Assembly: GCF_013186535.1 (NCBI RefSeq)
Contig: NZ_JABMCZ010000003.1
Coordinates: 2,108,001 to 2,172,000, forward strand
Origin: Nocardia terpenica
GTDB taxonomy: Bacteria; Actinomycetota; Actinomycetes; Mycobacteriales; Mycobacteriaceae
Reading direction: 5' to 3'
DNA length: 64,000 nucleotides
Under the pieces are notes generated by a model. The model did not search any database, had not been told where the DNA came from, and was given only the letters and a program-made list of their open reading frames with translations. Of the stretch, positions 33,869-43,260 are shown in pieces. The translations under genes were made by a program, and so were the position numbers. Numbering within the stretch: position 1 is the stretch's first letter; each line of letters begins with the position of its first letter.

Positions 33869-35049
33869 GGCGCGACCGAAGCCCGCTGCGGCAGTTCGGC
33901 CGCCAGGGTGGAGGCGATCCGGTCCAGCAGGGCCTCCAGGCGCGGCTCGACGCCGCGGCCGTTGCGCGCGGAGACGGTGAGGTGGGTGTGCCCGCCCGCC
34001 TCCACCATGCCGAACAGCAGCGGCATGGCCACGCTGTGCTGCGGCAGAATGCACACCCCGGTCGGCGCGAAGCCCGGCACGGTCAGCTCGTCGAGATCGA
34101 AGCGGCCCATGTGGGAGACCGTGGCCGAGGCCAGGTTTCGGCCCGAGCGCGCACCCAGCCAGTTCAGGGTGCGCAGCAGCGAGCGGCCCGCGGCGGGCGG
34201 GATGGCCAGGCCGCTGGACGCCATCTGGTTGAGCTCGCGTCGTTCCCGCAGCCCGATTCGCTTGTCCGCGTTGATCTGTTCCCAGCTCTGGCCGGGCCGC
34301 ACATCGAGGAACAGCGGCAGCGCGAGGTTGGCGGTCGAGCGCAGTTCCGGATCGTGGCGGCGCAGATCGACCGGGACCATGATCCGCGACACCGTCCCGG
34401 TGGTCTCGGCGAGCAGGGCCGCGACCCGGGCCACCGCGCCGGGGCCGGTCGACTCGATCACGCGGTGCCGCAACAGATGCCGGGCCAGCCCGGGGTCTTG
34501 GCGGCCGTGCCCGGTGGCGGCCCGGAACCGCGGCACCATCGGCGTCGGGCGGCCCGGCGCGCCGACGCGGCGCACCAGCTCGGCGTCGGCGACGGGATCC
34601 GGGTAGGGCAGCGGTGATTCGCCGCGCAGCACCCGAAACACATTGGTGGCCCACTGCACCATGCCCATGCCGTCCATGACGCCGTGGAACACCCGGAAGA
34701 CGATCGCCTGACCGGTCAGCAGCAGCACCTCGCAGGTGGTGTCCGGGGTGGGGCCGATCGGGCTGGTGAGTACCGAATCCTCTTCCAGGCGCGGGTAGTT
34801 CAGTGTGTGCCCGGTGACCTCGCGGACCCGGGGCGGCACGCCGCTGTCCACCCAGTCGGCGCCGTCGCGCACCAGGCGCGCCCCCGGGCACGCCGCGGCG
34901 GCCACGGTGACGGCCCGCTGGAGTTCGGCGGCCGAGAGGGCGCCCTCGCCCCGGAACATCAGCTGCATGAGGAACGGCGGAGCCATGTCCCGCATGGGGA
35001 AGTACATCAGCTCGGTGGGGGAGATGCGGCGACGGAAGACGGTGCTCAT
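33865..35049 (-). CDS. Condensation-domain-type acyltransferase (PapA/WS-DGAT-like)
   Basis: The 394-residue protein carries the HxxxDG catalytic motif as FRVFHGVMDGMGMVQWATNVF, preceded by LLTGQAIVFR. SRIMVPVDLRRHDPELRSTANLALPLFLDV resembles the second-half lid of condensation-superfamily acyltransferases. It should transfer an acyl group from CoA or a carrier to an alcohol or amine. ATG 35049 begins 22 nt after the nltD-like stop with a GAGAGAGG site, and the stop overlaps the MMPL start. PapA5 next to an MmpL is a known pairing in mycobacterial lipid loci. Here it may acylate the hydroxyl or another product of the beta-lactone pathway, which is inference. Confidence 0.78.
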   Translation of the reverse strand: MSTVFRRRISPTELMYFPMRDMAPPFLMQLMFRGEGALSAAELQRAVTVAAAACPGARLVRDGADWVDSGVPPRVREVTGHTLNYPRLEEDSVLTSPIGPTPDTTCEVLLLTGQAIVFRVFHGVMDGMGMVQWATNVFRVLRGESPLPYPDPVADAELVRRVGAPGRPTPMVPRFRAATGHGRQDPGLARHLLRHRVIESTGPGAVARVAALLAETTGTVSRIMVPVDLRRHDPELRSTANLALPLFLDVRPGQSWEQINADKRIGLRERRELNQMASSGLAIPPAAGRSLLRTLNWLGARSGRNLASATVSHMGRFDLDELTVPGFAPTGVCILPQHSVAMPLLFGMVEAGGHTHLTVSARNGRGVEPRLEALLDRIASTLAAELPQRASVAP

Positions 35050-35071
35050 GATCGGCCTCTCTCGCGGAGGA

Positions 35072-36109
35072 TCACAGGTCTCGGGTGAGTTCGGCGATGC
35101 CGCCCTCGGTGTCGAGCCAGGCCAGGAACTCGGCCAGGCCCCGGTCGCGGTCGACGATCGGCTCGTAGCCGAAATCCCGTGCGGCCGCCGAGGTGTCGTA
35201 GGTGGCGGAGCGGGTCAGCAGCGCGACCGCGTACCGCGACAGCGGCGGCGACCACCGCTTCGCGATAAATGGTATGCGCCAAGCGGTTTCGATGGCCGTG
35301 ATCGCGGCGGCGAGCACCCGCGGATCGGGCCGTCGGCTCGGCGGCGGATAGCCGAGGCCGCCCGCGACCTCGGCCAGGAACTCCCACACGTTGGTGCGCT
35401 CCGCGTCGGCGATGAAATACGCCTTGCCGCCGACGGATTCGGACGCGGCCGCCTTGACGCAGGCGTCGACGATATTGTCCACGTGACACAGCGAGGCGTA
35501 CACCGCGCGCCCGAACGACAGATCCGGCAGCGTGCCCGCCGCGGTGCGGCCCAGCAGCCGCACGATCGGGCCGGTGCGGTCGCCCGCGCCCCAGATGGCG
35601 CGCGGTCGCAGCGCGCAGGTCACGAAATCCGGTGTGGCGGCGGCGAGTACCGACCGCTCCGCGGCGGCCTTGGTCTCCGAATACAGGTTCAGGTACCGGC
35701 GCGGGTAGGGCACCGACTCGTCGATGTCGAGCTGATCGCCGCCGCGGCGATCCATCAGCGCGCTGGGGCTGGAGATGAACACGAAGCGGGAGGCGTGCGC
35801 GCGGCGCGCGGACTCCAGCAGCCGCCGGGTGCCGCGCACATTCTCGGCCCAGAACTGGTCGCGGGTGCCGCGCTCGTCGACCCGGGCGGCGCTGTGGAAG
35901 ACCACGTCCACGCCGGTGGCCGCGCGGGCCAGCGACACCTCGTCGGCCAGGTCGCCGTAGACGATCTCGACGCCGTCGAGATCGGCCAGATCGCGCAGCT
36001 TGCTGGTGCGCCGGGCCAGCACGACGACCTTGTGGTCGCCGTCGCGGACCAGCCGCCGGACCAGGGCGCCGCCGAGAAATCCGGACGCGCCGGTGACCAG
36101 TGCCTTCAT
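35072..36109 (-). CDS. nltD: OleD/NltD-like 2-alkyl-3-ketoacid reductase
   Basis: The 345-residue extended SDR begins MKALVTGASGFLGGALVRRLVRDG and has VVFHSAARVDERG, VFISSPSALMDRRGGDQLD and YLNLYSETKAAAERSV, the YxxxK catalytic pair. In olefin and nocardiolactone pathways this enzyme reduces the 2-alkyl-3-keto acid to the 2-alkyl-3-hydroxy acid with NADPH. Its position beside an OleC-like synthetase and two OleA-like genes makes the role convincing. ATG 36109 overlaps the small membrane gene's stop, with AGGAGG just upstream inside that gene. By sequence alone it would be called a 3-beta-hydroxysteroid dehydrogenase-like protein. Confidence 0.8.
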   Translation of the reverse strand: MKALVTGASGFLGGALVRRLVRDGDHKVVVLARRTSKLRDLADLDGVEIVYGDLADEVSLARAATGVDVVFHSAARVDERGTRDQFWAENVRGTRRLLESARRAHASRFVFISSPSALMDRRGGDQLDIDESVPYPRRYLNLYSETKAAAERSVLAAATPDFVTCALRPRAIWGAGDRTGPIVRLLGRTAAGTLPDLSFGRAVYASLCHVDNIVDACVKAAASESVGGKAYFIADAERTNVWEFLAEVAGGLGYPPPSRRPDPRVLAAAITAIETAWRIPFIAKRWSPPLSRYAVALLTRSATYDTSAAARDFGYEPIVDRDRGLAEFLAWLDTEGGIAELTRDL

Positions 36110-36378
36110 CGTGCCTCCTGTTGCGTCCGAGTCCAGGTGAGACCGAAGATCTGCGTCATGAGCGCGGCCTCGCGGCGCGAGCGGCCCGCGCGGTCGGCCG
36201 CCCGCAGCGCCGCCGGAATCTGCGCGGCGTGCACGACGGTGCTCAGGACGGCGTCGATCCACCACACCGCGCGCAGGATTCGGTGGCGCGGGGTGCGATC
36301 GGCGGCGCAGGCCACCAGCCCGGCCGCCAGATACAGCCAGCCGAGAATCGGAATCGCCCGCAGTGCAGTGGTTTTCAT
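36106..36378 (-). CDS. 90-residue two-helix membrane protein inside the beta-lactone cluster
   Basis: The product has two hydrophobic helices (LRAIPILGWLYLAAGLVACAA and AVWWIDAVLSTVVHAAQIPAAL) joined by a basic loop RTPRHRILR, then a basic tail. ATGA overlaps join it to the nltC-like gene upstream and the nltD-like gene downstream, so it is translated as part of the operon. I do not recognise the family. It may hold the soluble pathway enzymes at the membrane where a very hydrophobic product would form, but nothing in the sequence proves this. Confidence 0.7.
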   Translation of the reverse strand: MKTTALRAIPILGWLYLAAGLVACAADRTPRHRILRAVWWIDAVLSTVVHAAQIPAALRAADRAGRSRREAALMTQIFGLTWTRTQQEAR

Positions 36379-38054
36379 CGCGCCGCCGCCGCTTCCGTCC
36401 GTTCGGTGGCCCAGGCCGCCAGCTGCTCGCGGCCGATCTTGGCATTGTGCCGGATGTCGACCGGGAACGCCGGATGGAACAGGAACTCCGAAATCGGTGC
36501 GGTGAGCTCGAATTCGGCGCCGCGGGCCTTCAGCGCGACCTCGATCAGCGCCCGGTCCGCGCCCGGCTTCGGCTCCACGCACAGCACCGGTCGCTGCGCG
36601 CCCTTGGGGCCGACACCGATCAGCGCCGTGCGCGCCACCCCGGCCACCGTATTGAACACCTGCTCGATCTGCACCGTGAACAACGGACCGTCCGCCGTCT
36701 GCACCCGCTGACTCTTACGCCCGCAGAACCAGATCCGGCCCTGTTCGTCGATCCACGCCAGATCGCCCGTGCGATGCCACACGGTGTCGCCATCGACGAT
36801 CTTCCCTGTGGCATTGGCGCTCTCGGGCCAATAGTAGCGCGTGCTCACGTTCGGACCCGACACCACGAGCTCACCGATGCCGCGGGTGGCTCGCAATTCG
36901 CCTTCGCGCGCTTGCACATCCGCCCACGTGGGCAGCGGATCGTCGGTGACGGCGACGATCCGGGCCCGCACGTGCTCGGCCGGGCGGCCGATGCAGGTGC
37001 CGTCGCCGCGATGGGCGCGCTCCACCAAACCGTCGAACAGCTCCCGCGATTCGATGGTCGACATCGGCAGCGCCTCGGTGGAGCCGTATCCGGCGAAGAT
37101 CCGGACGTCCTCGTTCAGTACCTCGCGCAGCCCGGCGATACACCAGTCGGGGACCGGAGCGCCGCCGGAGTAGATGCTGTGCAGCGTAGGCAGATTCGAT
37201 CGGGTGGACCGCAGATACCGCAGCAGCGGAACCAGCACGGCGGGGGAGGCGAACATGGTCCGCACCCCGAACCGGTCGATGGCGTCGGCCACGTGCGCCG
37301 GATCGGTGGAGCCGACCTTGCTCGGGATCAACGGCGGTAGCACACAGCGGGATCCGAGCAGCAGGTCCAGAATTCCCACCAGCGGCAAGGTGATCAGCGA
37401 CGTCTCCGGCGGCACCCGATCCCGGGCCGCGTCCACCTGATCGACCATCGCCGACAGATTGCCGTGCGTCATCTGCACCGCCTTGGCCGGACCCGTACTG
37501 CCCGTGGTGAACGCGATGAGCAGCGGATCCGCATCGGGCGCGGGCGCGCGCTCCGGCAGCGGCGCGACCGGTTCGATGCCCCAGCCGCGCAGCGTCGGCC
37601 CGCCCCAGAACCAGCGGCGGCCCACCGTGACCGGAACCCGAATGCCCTTGAAGTAGCGGCGGAACAGCACCCGCGCCGCATGCGCCTGCGGAATCCCGAT
37701 GAACGCCTCGGCGTCGGCATGGCGCAGGCAGCGCAGCATCTTCGTCAGGCCCATACCGGGATCGATGGCCACCGGCACCGCACCGATCTTCAACAGCCCC
37801 AGCATGATCGCGTACAGCTCCGGGCTCGGCAGCACCAGCACGATGGTGCGGGTACCACTCGAAACCCCTGCGGCGGTGAGCTTCTCGGCGATGACGTCGG
37901 ACCAGCGATCCAGCTCCCGGTAGGTCAGATACCGATAGCGGGGCAGCCCGTCGCGGGGCCGTCCGGCCGGGAAGATCACGGCTTCCCGGTCCGGATCGGC
38001 GGCGACGACCGCGCGGAATCGGTCCACGGCCCGCCAGTAGGTGGCGGTGGTCAC
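36375..38054 (-). CDS. nltC: OleC/NltC-like beta-lactone synthetase (ANL adenylating enzyme)
   Basis: The 559-residue ANL enzyme has LLIAFTTGSTGPAKAVQMTHGN (phosphate loop), IYSGGAPVPDWCIAGLREV, FAGYGSTEALPMSTIES (A5 region), GDTVWHRTGDLAWIDEQGRIWFCGRKSQRV (A7-A8) and HNAKIGREQLAAWA near the end. SLITLPLVGILDLLLGSRCVLPP is typical of OleC rather than acyl-CoA ligases. OleC-type enzymes adenylate a 2-alkyl-3-hydroxy acid and close the beta-lactone. GTG 38054 overlaps the nltB-like stop (GTGA). No OleB-type alpha/beta hydrolase is in the cluster, so the lactone is expected to be the end product, not an alkene. Confidence 0.82.
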   Translation of the reverse strand: MTTATYWRAVDRFRAVVAADPDREAVIFPAGRPRDGLPRYRYLTYRELDRWSDVIAEKLTAAGVSSGTRTIVLVLPSPELYAIMLGLLKIGAVPVAIDPGMGLTKMLRCLRHADAEAFIGIPQAHAARVLFRRYFKGIRVPVTVGRRWFWGGPTLRGWGIEPVAPLPERAPAPDADPLLIAFTTGSTGPAKAVQMTHGNLSAMVDQVDAARDRVPPETSLITLPLVGILDLLLGSRCVLPPLIPSKVGSTDPAHVADAIDRFGVRTMFASPAVLVPLLRYLRSTRSNLPTLHSIYSGGAPVPDWCIAGLREVLNEDVRIFAGYGSTEALPMSTIESRELFDGLVERAHRGDGTCIGRPAEHVRARIVAVTDDPLPTWADVQAREGELRATRGIGELVVSGPNVSTRYYWPESANATGKIVDGDTVWHRTGDLAWIDEQGRIWFCGRKSQRVQTADGPLFTVQIEQVFNTVAGVARTALIGVGPKGAQRPVLCVEPKPGADRALIEVALKARGAEFELTAPISEFLFHPAFPVDIRHNAKIGREQLAAWATERTEAAAAR

Positions 38055-38959
38055 GCCCGCGCCCCGGCCAGCTCCGGCAGCCGGTACAGCACCGCCGCGG
38101 CCGACGGCCCCGCACCCGCGGCGACGAACAGGATCCGGGAGAACCCGCGCAGTGACTCCTCGGCCACCGCCCGGTCGTAGGCCAGCGGCAGCGACGCGGT
38201 GTGCGGGTCGCCCGCGGACAGGTCCGGCGTGCGCACCTCCGCGATGCCGAGCGTGTCCGCCAGCAGGCGCGGGAACTCGGTGGTCGGCGTGGAGGCGATG
38301 AGAATCGTTGTCTCCGGGTCGATCTCGCCCACCTCCTCGAGCGCCGCCCGCGCCACGCCCGCGGCCACATCCAGCAGCCGCTGCGTGAAGTCCGCGTCCC
38401 GCTCGACGGTCATCAGCGTGCGGCCCGCGGCACCCATGGTGGCGGTGTCGACGAACGCCTCCTCGGTCGGGGAACCCTCGCCGGTGAACGTGTGCACCCG
38501 CCCGAAACCCTCTGGCGCGTCGGTGTATTCGAGCAGCAGCGCGGCGCCGGAGGTCGCGTACGGGAACTGCTCGTCGGCCGCGGACCGGGTCAGCGACGGG
38601 TGGGTGTCGCCGGAGACGATCACGACGTGCTCCGCGCTGGCGGTCTCCAGGATCGACTGCGCCACCTGCACCGCGTTCAACACCCCGACAGCGCCGTTCA
38701 TCAGATCGAAGGAGAACGAGCGCGGATCGCCGAAGCCGTAGTCCAGGCCGATCCCGGCTTCCTTCTGGATCAGCGCCGAGATCGCCGGTTCCACGGTGTT
38801 GTTGTCGCGGAACACCCCCGCGTTGATCAGCACGCCGACCTGGTCGGGCCGCACCCCGGCCCGCTCCAGGCTGCGCCGCGCGGCACGGCCGCTGTGATCG
38901 ACGATGCTGTACGAGTCGTCCTCGCGGCTGATGCCGGTGGCCTTGATACGCACACCCAT
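38051..38959 (-). CDS. nltB: OleA-like thiolase subunit lacking Cys, His and Asn (NltB-like)
   Basis: The 302-residue KAS III/OleA-fold protein reads GRAARRSLERAGVRPDQVGVLINAGVFRDNN and, at the active-site loop, FSFDLMNGAVGVLNAVQVA. Where its partner has SNACAG this protein has MNGAVG, so the nucleophile Cys is replaced by Ala90. The His and Asn regions are also changed (IASTPTTEF; GDPHTAS). Glu57 in NTVEPAISAL is kept, at the place of the OleA glutamate that reaches into the neighbouring active site. The nocardiolactone pathway is described with such a split OleA pair, so a heterodimer with the next gene is likely. Confidence 0.78.
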   Translation of the reverse strand: MGVRIKATGISREDDSYSIVDHSGRAARRSLERAGVRPDQVGVLINAGVFRDNNTVEPAISALIQKEAGIGLDYGFGDPRSFSFDLMNGAVGVLNAVQVAQSILETASAEHVVIVSGDTHPSLTRSAADEQFPYATSGAALLLEYTDAPEGFGRVHTFTGEGSPTEEAFVDTATMGAAGRTLMTVERDADFTQRLLDVAAGVARAALEEVGEIDPETTILIASTPTTEFPRLLADTLGIAEVRTPDLSAGDPHTASLPLAYDRAVAEESLRGFSRILFVAAGAGPSAAAVLYRLPELAGARA

Positions 38960-38971
38960 GACGGAAACCCC

Positions 38972-40021
38972 CTAAACCTTCAGAGACGAGATGGTGGTGG
39001 ACAGGAAGCCGCCGACCACGCCGGACGCCGCGGGAACCATCAGCACCTTGGACCCCGACGGAATCTCCTGGCGGCTCAGGTAATCGTGCAGCACGATGAA
39101 ATGCGAAGTGGTGGAGGTGTTTCCGTACTTCGAGATGACATTCAGATCCGGCGGCATCGGCGCGCCGAACTCGCGCTCGGCGATCGCGTTGATGTACGGG
39201 ATGGCGGCCGCGCCGAACTGATGGTGGATGATGTAGTCGAACTTCTCGTCGGCGAAACTGCCGCCGTGCTTGTCGAAGAACATCCGGTGCGTATCGGTCC
39301 ACAGCAGGAACCGCGACTCGTTGTGCATCTTCCGGTTGTCGGTGTACAGCGCGGGCCCGGCGGTCTTGTCGCTCGGCATGCCCAGGCACAGGTGCGAGAA
39401 CTCCGACGCCGTCACCAGCTCGATGTACTCGATCCGGTCGTTCTCGTCGACCGACCGATCCAGCACCACCGCCGCGGCGGAGTCGCCGACGGTCAGCGAG
39501 GCGAATTGCAGATCGTATTTCTCGGAAATTTCCTCGACCGCGGTATCCGCGATCGGAGTAATGGCCTCGCCGCTGACCACCAATCCGTTGCGCACAATTC
39601 CGGCGCGAATCATCCGATCCAGGATGTAGGTGCCGGTGAGCATTCCGGCGCAGGCATTGGACAGGTCGAAGGTAATCGCGGATCCGGCGCCGATGTGCTT
39701 GGCCAGAGAGCTGGCGAAGGACGGCTCCATATACATTCTGGTGCCGTGCTTACTGCGCGTGATCGAGGTGGAGATGATCACGTCCAGGTCGCCTGCCGAG
39801 TACTGTGACCTCGACAGACAGTCGTCGATGGCCTTCAGTGCCAGCGTGAACGAGTCCTCGTAGCGCTCCGGCGAGGTGTCGTGCACGCGCCGTTCCGCCA
39901 CGCCGGTGATCTTTTCCAGATCGAAGGCGGGCGGCTCTTTCAGCCGCGATACCAATTCGGTCGTGGTGACTCGTTTTTCGGGCAGATAAGCGCCCAGGGA
40001 TTCGAAGCGAGAATGCGACAC
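38972..40021 (-). CDS. nltA: OleA-like thiolase subunit with complete catalytic triad (NltA-like)
   Basis: The 349-residue KAS III-fold protein has the nucleophile Cys124 in FDLSNACAGML, His267 in DYIIHHQFGAAAI and Asn301 in SKYGNTSTTSHF, the full Cys-His-Asn set. RMYMEPSFASSLAKHIG supplies a Glu (residue 99) at the OleA position too. It should perform a non-decarboxylative Claisen condensation of two acyl-CoAs to a 2-alkyl-3-keto acid. GTG 40021 has a strong AGGAGG at 40025-40030. It is the first gene of the operon; the nltB-like gene follows after 12 nt. Chain-length preference cannot be told. Confidence 0.82.
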   Translation of the reverse strand: MSHSRFESLGAYLPEKRVTTTELVSRLKEPPAFDLEKITGVAERRVHDTSPERYEDSFTLALKAIDDCLSRSQYSAGDLDVIISTSITRSKHGTRMYMEPSFASSLAKHIGAGSAITFDLSNACAGMLTGTYILDRMIRAGIVRNGLVVSGEAITPIADTAVEEISEKYDLQFASLTVGDSAAAVVLDRSVDENDRIEYIELVTASEFSHLCLGMPSDKTAGPALYTDNRKMHNESRFLLWTDTHRMFFDKHGGSFADEKFDYIIHHQFGAAAIPYINAIAEREFGAPMPPDLNVISKYGNTSTTSHFIVLHDYLSRQEIPSGSKVLMVPAASGVVGGFLSTTISSLKV

Positions 40022-40355
40022 GTCGCCTCCTGAAACGGGTGACGAATGCGTTGGGAATTCGGGACGAGCAACGATGCTACCCGAGAGTAACTAGTCGGCC
40101 GCCCAAGCGCATCTCGGCCATTCGGAAGCAACTGTCTGGGACGGATGTTCACGTTACCGTTGGTATCGGGAATTAGTCACCCTCCGGCTACGACCCCCTC
40201 TTTCTGGGGGGATGCCGGGGTGTCCGACACCGTCTCGATGGCATCGGCAAACGCTTGGTAATCGATGCGACGGCGGCATTTCGCGACGCGGAGGGTACTC
40301 CGATTGTGAGGGACCTCACCGGGTCCGGCGGGTGGACCGAGGTCCGCTTCCCGCC
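40022..40355. other. Intergenic region between galK and the beta-lactone operon
   Basis: This gene-free stretch holds the nltA ribosome-binding site (AGGAGG on the minus strand) and presumably the operon promoter; I cannot name -35/-10 boxes with confidence. A short hairpin of five C, seven nt and five G (40194-40210) has no T-tract and may be a weak terminator for galK. The stretch around 40140-40180 is less G+C-rich than its surroundings. Small frames on both strands look like noise. Confidence 0.5.
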
Positions 40356-41449
<1,094 letters not shown>

Positions 41450-41453
<4 letters not shown>

Positions 41454-42601
41454 CGCACCTCCCGCAGTTCCGTCGCCACCGTCTCCGGCGTGGTGTCGCT
41501 GATGAACACCTGCATGCCCGATTCCGAACCGGCCAGGTACTTGAGCTTGTTCGCCGCCCGGCGGATCGAGAACAGCTGCAGGTGCAGCCACCAATCGTCG
41601 CGCGCCAGACCGGATTTCGGCGTCGGCGCCTGGTTCCAGGCGGCGATGTAGGGCATCGGGGTGTCGAAGCGGTGCGCGAACCGTTGCAGCACATTCAGAT
41701 ACAGCTCGGCGAAGGCGTCGCGCTGGGCGTCGTCGAGCTCGGGGATGTCGGCCACCCGGCGGTGCGGGAACAGCTGCACCTCGTAGGGCCAGCGCGCGAA
41801 CGGCGGGACGAAGGCGGTCCACTCCTCGTTGGCCGCGACCACCCGCAGCCCGGCCGCGCGCTCGGCGGCCAGCAGGTCGCCGAAGAGGTTGCCGCCGTGC
41901 GAGTTCCGGTACGCCGCCACATTCGCCGAGATCTTCGCCACCCGCGGCGTGACGAACGGATAGGCGTAGATCTGGCCGTGCGGGTGCGACAGCGTGACGC
42001 CGATCTCCTCGCCGTGGTTCTCGAAGCAGAACACCTGTGCCACACCGTCGATCTCGGCCAGTTCGGCGCTGCGGTGCGCCCAGGCGTCCACCACCAGCCG
42101 CGCCCGGGCCGGATCCAGCTGCGCGAACGAGGAATCGTGGTCGCTGGTGAAACACACCACCTCGCAGCGGCCGAAGCCGTCGCGCAGCGGCGTCAGCGGC
42201 GAACCCTCCACCGTGGCAGCGAAATTCGCGTGATCGGTGGACAGCGACGGAAACCGGTTCTCGAAAACCGCCACCTGATAATCGGATTCGGGCACCTCGG
42301 TGGCCCGCTCCGGCGTCGACGGGCACAGCGGGCACAGATCCGCCGGGGGCAGGAAGGTACGAGTCTGGCGGTGCGAGGCGATCACCACCCACTCACCGAG
42401 CAGCGGGTCGAACCGCGTCTGCGAATGCGTGGTCGTCCGCGGGAGATCACGCGTGTCCTCGGCGGTCCGCACTATGTTCCCGATGTTCCCGGCGTGCGTC
42501 CCGCTCCCGATGTTCCCGGCGTGCTCTTGGCCGGGATCTGCATCGAAGTACAGAATCTCCCTGCCGTCGGCCAGCTTTCGGCGGGTGATGGCAGGCGGCA
42601 T
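41450..42601 (-). CDS. galT: Galactose-1-phosphate uridylyltransferase carrying a repeat-derived insert
   Basis: The 383-residue enzyme has the HIT-like catalytic motif LSHPHGQIYAYP, the zinc-site region LCPLCPSTPERATEVP and DPLLGEWVVIASHRQTRTFLPPADLCP. It exchanges UMP between UDP-glucose and galactose 1-phosphate. ATG 42601 has GGAGGT 8 nt upstream. Odd feature: residues about 22-46 (ADPGQEHAGNIG and SGTHAGNIGNIV) are encoded by the palindromic repeat found between genes elsewhere here. Close homologues, as remembered, pass directly from the LYFD region to RDLP. The frame is kept, so the enzyme may still work with a longer N-terminal loop. Confidence 0.92.
42485..42536 (-). repeat. Palindromic element inserted in frame within galT
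   Basis: A full element (42514-42536) has arms TCCCGGC/GCCGGGA around GTGCTCTTG. A half-copy (TGTTCCCGGCGTGCG) lies just left of it. On the galT strand it reads GATCCCGGCCAAGAGC and encodes DPGQEHAG then a partial repeat THAGNIG. It introduces no stop codon and no frame change. Confidence 0.9.
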
Positions 42602-42658
42602 CGTCGCGACCTCCGGTGTCGGTACTCCTGGGACGAGCCGGACAGTACACGGAGTGAT

Positions 42659-42672
42659 TGTGAGCGTTAACA
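42659..42672. promoter_or_regulatory. LacI/GalR-family-like operator upstream of galTK
   Basis: TGTGAGCGTTAACA is an imperfect palindrome with a central CG, the pattern bound by LacI-family repressors. It lies about 58 nt upstream of the galT start, where it could block the galTK promoter. No LacI-type gene is in the window. Confidence 0.45.
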
Positions 42673-42712
42673 TCGGGTCGATCGGAGCGCCGGCCCGCCG
42701 TTCACCGGGCGC

Positions 42713-43117
42713 TCAGTACTCGCTGCCGAACAGCCCGCCCGGGCCGTAGGACCCGGTGGACGGCGGGGCGGGCATCAGCACCCAGCCGCCGCAGTTGGCC
42801 GTCGCGAAACCCACATCGCTCGGGCGGATCAGCACCCGCACCGGATTGACGTGGGTGAAGTCGCTGGCGATGACGTAGTGGTTGGGATCGGGGTCGTCGC
42901 CCGGCCCCATGATCTTCCACAGCCGCTGCCACCCGCAGACGTGGTTCGGGTCCGGCGACCCGGGCGCCTGGTAGATGCCGGGCAAAATATCGATGCCCAC
43001 GCGGTAGACCCCGTCGGCGGGAATGCTCGGCGCCGGATCGGCGGCGGCGATCCCGGATCCGAGCAGCGTCACCGCGGACGCCAGGGCTCCCGCGAGCGCG
43101 AATGTGCCTGCGTGCAC
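42713..43117 (-). CDS. Small secreted protein with signal peptide
   Basis: The 134-residue product has a Sec-type signal (HAGTFALAGALASAVTLLGSGIAAADP) with likely cleavage after the AAA/AD region. The mature part of about 105 residues reads IPADGVYRVGIDILPGIYQAPG, CGWQRLWKIMG and FATANCGGWVLM, with two Cys that could pair. It resembles actinobacterial secreted proteins of unknown function (G-x-Y-x-V-G-x-D-I-x-P-G-x-Y pattern). GTG 43117 has AGGAGG about 6 nt upstream. It is divergent from the sigma-factor gene. No catalytic motif is visible. Confidence 0.78.
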   Translation of the reverse strand: MHAGTFALAGALASAVTLLGSGIAAADPAPSIPADGVYRVGIDILPGIYQAPGSPDPNHVCGWQRLWKIMGPGDDPDPNHYVIASDFTHVNPVRVLIRPSDVGFATANCGGWVLMPAPPSTGSYGPGGLFGSEY

Positions 43118-43260
43118 GACGGTCCTCCTCGATCAGGTCGTCCTCGCAGGTGGGTCTACCAGAATCCGGCCGCCGCGTGGCCGATTCGGCGAAATCGGCC
43201 CGCCGGAATTGGGGGCACGATCGCGATGTCGTTCCGGGGCGCCGCGGCGATATTCCCGGT

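Noticed and set aside
31736..34891. 1051-codon MMPL frame extending into the acyltransferase gene
   Set aside because: The first 341 codons are Arg/Pro-rich shadow of the acyltransferase; the RND fold begins at ATG 33868, which overlaps the neighbour's stop.
36375..39389. 1004-codon minus-strand frame covering the KAS genes and the synthetase
   Set aside because: Only the part from GTG 38054 matches an ANL enzyme; upstream it is an out-of-frame reading of the nltA/nltB-like genes.
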